Assembly: GCA_031267475.1 (NCBI GenBank)
Contig: JAIRZA010000054.1
Coordinates: 1 to 8,530 of the forward strand
DNA length: 8,530 bases
Source: Spirochaetaceae bacterium
GTDB taxonomy: Bacteria; Spirochaetota; Spirochaetia; Treponematales; Breznakiellaceae
Direction: 5' to 3'
Shown piece after piece: positions 5,725 through 8,530 of this stretch (position 1 is its first letter; each line of letters begins with the position of its first letter). The notes under the pieces were generated by a model. That model ran no database searches. It was not told the origin of the DNA and saw only the letters and a program-made list of their open reading frames with translations. The translations under genes and the position numbers were made by a program.

Positions 5725-7497
5725 TTAGTCCCCGATCATCTTTTTTATATCGCTTTTGATAGCGTCAAGTTTCTTTTGCGCCTCCGCCTTTGCCGCGTCA
5801 AGTCCGCCTTGACCTACGGCGGCGTGGCAGCTCGCGTAAAATTTGATTTTAGGTTCGGTGCCGCTGGGACGCGCGCTTACCAATGTGCCGTCGGCAAGGC
5901 GAAATTGCAGTACATTGCTTTTTGGCAAGTCAATTTTTTCGCGGCGTTTAGGGTCGTCAGGATATGTAGTTTCCAGTTTTTCAATGTCGCGTATCTTTTC
6001 TACTTTAACGCCCCCCAATTCGGCGGGCGGATTTTCACGGCAGCGCTCCATGATCGCGTCCATCGTTTTTTGACCTTCGGGTCCCTCAAAATACTTTGAA
6101 ACTCCCATTTCCTGCCAAAATCCGCATTTTTCGTACAATTCGTTGAGGCGGTCGAGCAGGCTCTTTCCCTGATTCTGCCAATATATCAGCATCTCGGCGG
6201 TAATCGCGGCGGCTGAAATGCCGTCCTTGTCGCGTACTTCGTTTTCGATAAGATAGCCGTAGCTTTCTTCGCAGCCGAACACTATGCTGTTTTTTATTTC
6301 ACCCGCCTCGCTCCGCCGCATAACATCGGCTATCCATTTGAATCCGGTTAAACATTCTATACATTCGGCGTTGTACAAGGCGGCGACTTTCGCGTGCATT
6401 CCTGTTGTTACGATGGTGTTGACCATGGCTGGGTTTTCCGGTGTTTTGTTAAACTCTTTTAGTGAAAGGAATATGTAGTCCGCAAGAAGAGCGCCCAGTT
6501 GATTGCCTGTAACGAGCACAAAATCCCCGCCGCTTTTTGCCGGAAGAGCGATGCCAAAACGGTCCGCGTCCGGGTCTGTCGCCATGACTAAGCCGGCGTT
6601 CTCTTTTTTTCCCAGATCTATGGCCATTTTAAGAGCGGCCGCTTCCTCCGGGTTTGGAAACGCGACGGTCGGGAAGTCGCCGTTCCCTTCGCGCTGTTCC
6701 GGCACTGTCAGCACTTTGAGTCCCAGACTGCCGAGTACGCCTTCAACATGGAGCGCCCCTGTGCCGTGCAGCGGCGTGTACACGATTTTGACTTTATCAG
6801 CGTCCCGCCTTATCATGCCGGGTCTGAATAGGTGGCTCCGTATCATATCCTCAAAGGGTTCGTCTATCTCTTTATCTATTATTTTGAGCAGCCCCTTGTC
6901 CAAAGCTGTCTGTCTGTCGATCTCTTTTATTACGGTAACGGCGTTCACTTCGTCGATGATGCCGGTGTCGTGCGGCGCTATTACCTGCGAGCCATCGTTC
7001 CAGTAAGCCTTGTAGCCGTTGTACTGCGCCGGGTTATGGCTGGCGGTTACTACTATGCCTGTATCCGCTTTAAGGCGGCGTATGGCGTAAGAAAGTTCCG
7101 GTGTGGGGCGCAGCGCGGAAAACAGATAGGTTTTTATTCCGTTGGCCGCAAGGATTAGCGCGGCGGCTTCCGCGAATTCCGCCGAAAAATGGCGTGAATC
7201 AAACGCGATGACGGCGGAAAGAGCGCCCGCGCGCGCCTTTTCGGGGAAGGCTTTGATGACATAGTTCGCCAGTCCCTGCGTGGCGGCGCTGACTACGAGG
7301 GTGTTCATCCGGTTATAGCCGCCGCCTATTATGCCGCGCAGTCCGCCTGTGCCAAATTCCAGTTTGCAATAAAAGCGATCTAAAAGTTCGTCCCAGTTCC
7401 CGGCAGCAAGTAGTTTTTCTATTTCTGTTTTGAAATGAACGTTTTTTTCTTTTTCGATATAATCTTTTGCCTGCTTTATAAGCGTGTCTCTATCCAT
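5725..7497 (-). CDS. pgcA: Alpha-D-phosphohexomutase (phosphoglucomutase/phosphomannomutase)
   Basis: This 590-residue cytoplasmic enzyme moves a phosphate between the C1 and C6 hydroxyls of a hexose through a phosphoserine intermediate, linking glycolysis to sugar-nucleotide and polysaccharide synthesis. All four active-site elements of the superfamily are present: the phosphoserine loop TASHNPAQYNGYK (151-163, Ser153), the metal loop DPDADRFG (308-315), the sugar loop GCEESYGY (408-415) and the phosphate-binding loop RPSGTEPK (543-550). The length fits the longer PgcA/PGM2-like branch rather than the roughly 450-residue AlgC/ManB branch. The start at 7497 has GGAGG (7508-7504) just upstream and lies downstream of a good promoter; an open extension to 7590 would cross that promoter. 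It heads the operon with tatT. Glucose versus mannose preference cannot be decided; phosphopentose activity is also known in this branch. Confidence 0.95.
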   Translation of the reverse strand: MDRDTLIKQAKDYIEKEKNVHFKTEIEKLLAAGNWDELLDRFYCKLEFGTGGLRGIIGGGYNRMNTLVVSAATQGLANYVIKAFPEKARAGALSAVIAFDSRHFSAEFAEAAALILAANGIKTYLFSALRPTPELSYAIRRLKADTGIVVTASHNPAQYNGYKAYWNDGSQVIAPHDTGIIDEVNAVTVIKEIDRQTALDKGLLKIIDKEIDEPFEDMIRSHLFRPGMIRRDADKVKIVYTPLHGTGALHVEGVLGSLGLKVLTVPEQREGNGDFPTVAFPNPEEAAALKMAIDLGKKENAGLVMATDPDADRFGIALPAKSGGDFVLVTGNQLGALLADYIFLSLKEFNKTPENPAMVNTIVTTGMHAKVAALYNAECIECLTGFKWIADVMRRSEAGEIKNSIVFGCEESYGYLIENEVRDKDGISAAAITAEMLIYWQNQGKSLLDRLNELYEKCGFWQEMGVSKYFEGPEGQKTMDAIMERCRENPPAELGGVKVEKIRDIEKLETTYPDDPKRREKIDLPKSNVLQFRLADGTLVSARPSGTEPKIKFYASCHAAVGQGGLDAAKAEAQKKLDAIKSDIKKMIGD

Positions 7498-7503
7498 TAG
7501 AAA

Positions 7504-7508
7504 CCTCC
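7504..7508 (-). promoter_or_regulatory. Ribosome binding site fixing the phosphohexomutase start
   Basis: GGAGG on the minus strand lies 6 bases before the ATG at 7497-7495, a consensus site. It rules out the open extension beginning at 7590. Confidence 0.8.
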
Positions 7509-7519
7509 ATATAGCGCTT

Positions 7520-7548
7520 ATTATACAAATAACCGGCAAATTGGTGAA
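7520..7548 (-). promoter_or_regulatory. Sigma70-type promoter for the phosphohexomutase-tat operon
   Basis: On the minus strand a perfect TATAAT (7525-7520) follows TTCACC (7548-7543, four of six consensus positions) at 17 bases. The transcript would start near 7513 and reach the GGAGG site almost at once, so the leader is very short. No equally good promoter was seen before tatT, tatP or tatQM. Confidence 0.65.
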
Positions 7549-7686
7549 TAGCTTGTTTAATATGCCCAGCGATTCCGGATTCAAAAGCAATGATGAGCAA
7601 AGTCAGTTCAATAATTTTTCAGCAGTTTTTTGAATTCGGAATTGCTGTAATATGCTTGTTGAGCGAGTCCAATAACGAAGTCTGCC

Positions 7687-7714
7687 GCGAAGCAGCGGAG
7701 CGCCGCTGTTCCGC
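7687..7714. repeat. Imperfect GC-rich hairpin downstream of the small membrane protein gene
   Basis: A 12-base arm (7687-7698) faces its complement (7703-7714) around loop AGCG, with one mismatch and one G-T pair; the inner CAGCGG/CCGCTG is perfect. It lies 27 bases past the stop at 7741 on the minus strand. No T run follows on either strand, so termination is uncertain. The rest of 7498-7740 holds only the operon promoter; I see no gene in it. Confidence 0.5.
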
Positions 7715-7740
7715 AAGGTATGGATTTTACGCGGGTGGTT

Positions 7741-8118
7741 TTAAGAGCGTTTTTTTAAGCCTATGATAAATCTTATTAGGTTAAATATTCCCACTCCAAT
7801 AAGAACAAAAGCGCCAGCGTGAAGAACCATAGCGCCCGTAACTTTTATAAATGGGATAACGCCGTGTTTTGCCAAAAGCGCCGCCGCGCCTGCTACTGTT
7901 AAAACCGCGCCGATTTTCTTGTCCTCTTTATCTTTTGAGGAGATTCCCGCCAAACCGAGTATAACGATCGCTCCGCCAGCGACGGTTGACAGCAGTGTGG
8001 GCAAAGCGCCAAGGATTGTCAGCGCTATGCCGCCGGCAAGCTGAAACACTGCGTTTACGCCCGTTTTTGAAAGCGTCTTTGTCGAAGGCGTATTGCCTTT
8101 TTCTATTATATCACCCAT
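7741..8118 (-). CDS. Small hydrophobic membrane protein of unknown function
   Basis: I do not recognise this 125-residue protein. It begins with a short polar segment (1-20), then two adjacent hydrophobic stretches (about 21-40 and 41-59), a charged loop SSKDKEDKK (60-68), then further hydrophobic stretches (about 69-83 and 87-120) and a basic tail LKKRS. Two to four membrane helices are likely, rich in Gly and Ala. The ATG at 8118 is chosen because GAGGT (8128-8124) precedes it by 5 bases and because the longer open frame to 8226 would translate through perfect hairpins at 8172-8224. It lies on the same strand as the operon to its left, separated from it by 243 bases and that operon's own promoter, and is flanked by palindromic repeats on its upstream side. 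No promoter could be placed convincingly. Confidence 0.7.
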   Translation of the reverse strand: MGDIIEKGNTPSTKTLSKTGVNAVFQLAGGIALTILGALPTLLSTVAGGAIVILGLAGISSKDKEDKKIGAVLTVAGAAALLAKHGVIPFIKVTGAMVLHAGAFVLIGVGIFNLIRFIIGLKKRS

Positions 8119-8171
8119 TGTCAACCTCGTATAAAAGGATGTACGTTTTTTCCGTAAAAAGCAAGTACATG

Positions 8172-8354
8172 GCTCCACGCGCAAAGCGCGTGGAGCTCCG
8201 GAGTTTGCGCGTAGCGCAAACTCCATGCCCCCGGTGAAATTCCGGCGATTACAAAGGCTGGAGTTTCGCTGTGCGAAACCCCCTAAGCAAGCGCCACGCC
8301 CCTCGTTGTATGGGGCGGCTTACAGCCGCGTATGCCAATCGCTTTATCAGAGCG
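8172..8354. repeat. Cluster of short hairpins, mostly with 3-base loops
   Basis: Perfect hairpins occur at 8172-8196 (11-bp stem, loop AAA), 8200-8224 (11-bp stem, loop GTA), 8263-8279 (7-bp GTTTCGC/GCGAAAC, loop TGT) and 8315-8329 (6-bp GCGGCT/AGCCGC, loop TAC). One at 8340-8354 has a 6-bp stem with one G-T pair and loop ATC. CCGG/CCGG at 8231-8245 and CGCCCC/GGGGCG at 8297-8317 are further, looser stems. The stem sequences are unrelated to each other. The minus-strand open frame across this region (8479-8249) reads as repetitive translated palindromes and is not called as a gene. Confidence 0.85.
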
Positions 8355-8390
8355 AAGCGGCAAAGTGAATACGACTCGCGGGACGCCGCC

Positions 8391-8449
8391 GCGCAGCGGA
8401 TATGAAACCCGCTGGTGGGCGCGTAGCGGATATGAAACCCGCTGGCGGG
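8391..8449. repeat. 30-bp direct repeat, two copies
   Basis: Copies at 8391-8419 and 8421-8449 share 27 of 29 bases around the core AGCGGATATGAAACCCGCTGG; the differences are C/T at the fourth base and T/C near the end. Each copy contains AGCGG and CCGCT, which can pair as a 5-bp stem. Together with the hairpins to the left this fills a gene-free stretch from 8119 to 8530. Confidence 0.88.
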
Positions 8450-8465
8450 GCTGGCGGACAGTACA

Positions 8466-8494
8466 TTGTTTTTTAACACTGTCTTTGTTATACT
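8466..8494 (+). promoter_or_regulatory. Possible promoter reading out of the right edge
   Basis: TATACT (8489-8494) follows TTGTTT (8466-8471) at 17 bases; five of six and three of six consensus matches. An ATG at 8505 opens a frame to the window edge but has no room for a ribosome site, so any served gene probably begins beyond 8530. Confidence 0.3.
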
Positions 8495-8530
8495 ACTCTA
8501 CAGAATGCCTTGCATTTTATACGGACTTGA

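Noticed and set aside
7498..7590. N-terminal extension of the phosphohexomutase
   Set aside because: It crosses a good promoter and lies before the consensus ribosome site; the family N-terminus fits the start at 7497.
8119..8164. Promoter just upstream of the small membrane protein (TTTACG with TTTTAT)
   Set aside because: The implied transcription start would fall at or after the ribosome binding site, leaving no usable leader.
8119..8226. N-terminal extension of the small membrane protein
   Set aside because: It would translate the perfect hairpins at 8172-8224, and a ribosome site sits directly before the ATG at 8118.
8249..8479. 76-codon minus-strand frame with repeated SGFHIR words
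   Set aside because: The repetition comes from the 30-bp direct repeat and palindromes; no ribosome site or protein-like composition is seen.

Overview
The window looks like a chromosome segment of a spirochaete of the genus Treponema or a close relative, possibly of the host-associated (for example insect-gut) type. The main reason is the gene set tatT-tatP-tatQM, in the order known from Treponema pallidum (Tp0956-Tp0957-Tp0958). It encodes a TRAP transporter with a TPR-protein partner. Other hints are a spirochaete-like lipobox in TatT, long poly-C and poly-G runs, and many short palindromes in the intergenic DNA. The assignment rests on recognising protein families by eye, not on a database search.

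Layout, left to right. Bases 1-157 hold a 21-bp tandem repeat that runs off the left edge. Bases 180-323 hold a compact run of four hairpins, ending just before a good promoter. That promoter serves the only clear plus-strand gene (415-1416), an exported ABC_sub_bind family solute-binding protein with no permease or ATPase gene beside it. Bases 1417-1643 separate convergent genes and contain a GC-rich hairpin and two facing homopolymers, C14 and G13. From 7497 down to 1644 the minus strand carries a likely operon: alpha-D-phosphohexomutase, tatT, tatP and fused tatQM, led by a promoter at 7520-7548. Further right, on the same strand, is a gene for a 125-residue hydrophobic membrane protein (8118-7741). 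The last 400 bases are a second cluster of small hairpins and a 30-bp direct repeat, followed by a possible outward promoter.

How the genes work together. TatT (outer-envelope lipoprotein with TPR helices), TatP (periplasmic binding protein) and TatQM (fused small and large membrane subunits) should form one secondary importer; its ligand cannot be read from sequence. The phosphohexomutase lies only 2 bases upstream of tatT and so is probably co-transcribed with it, although a shared pathway is not evident. The orphan binding protein points the other way and is a separate unit.

For discovery, the most interesting parts are the non-coding ones: hairpins with a recurring 3-base loop but unrelated stem sequences, the paired C/G homopolymers between convergent genes, and the 21-bp repeat whose variation pattern fits a minus-strand coiled-coil reading. 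I found no tRNA, rRNA, CRISPR array, transposase gene or phage gene.
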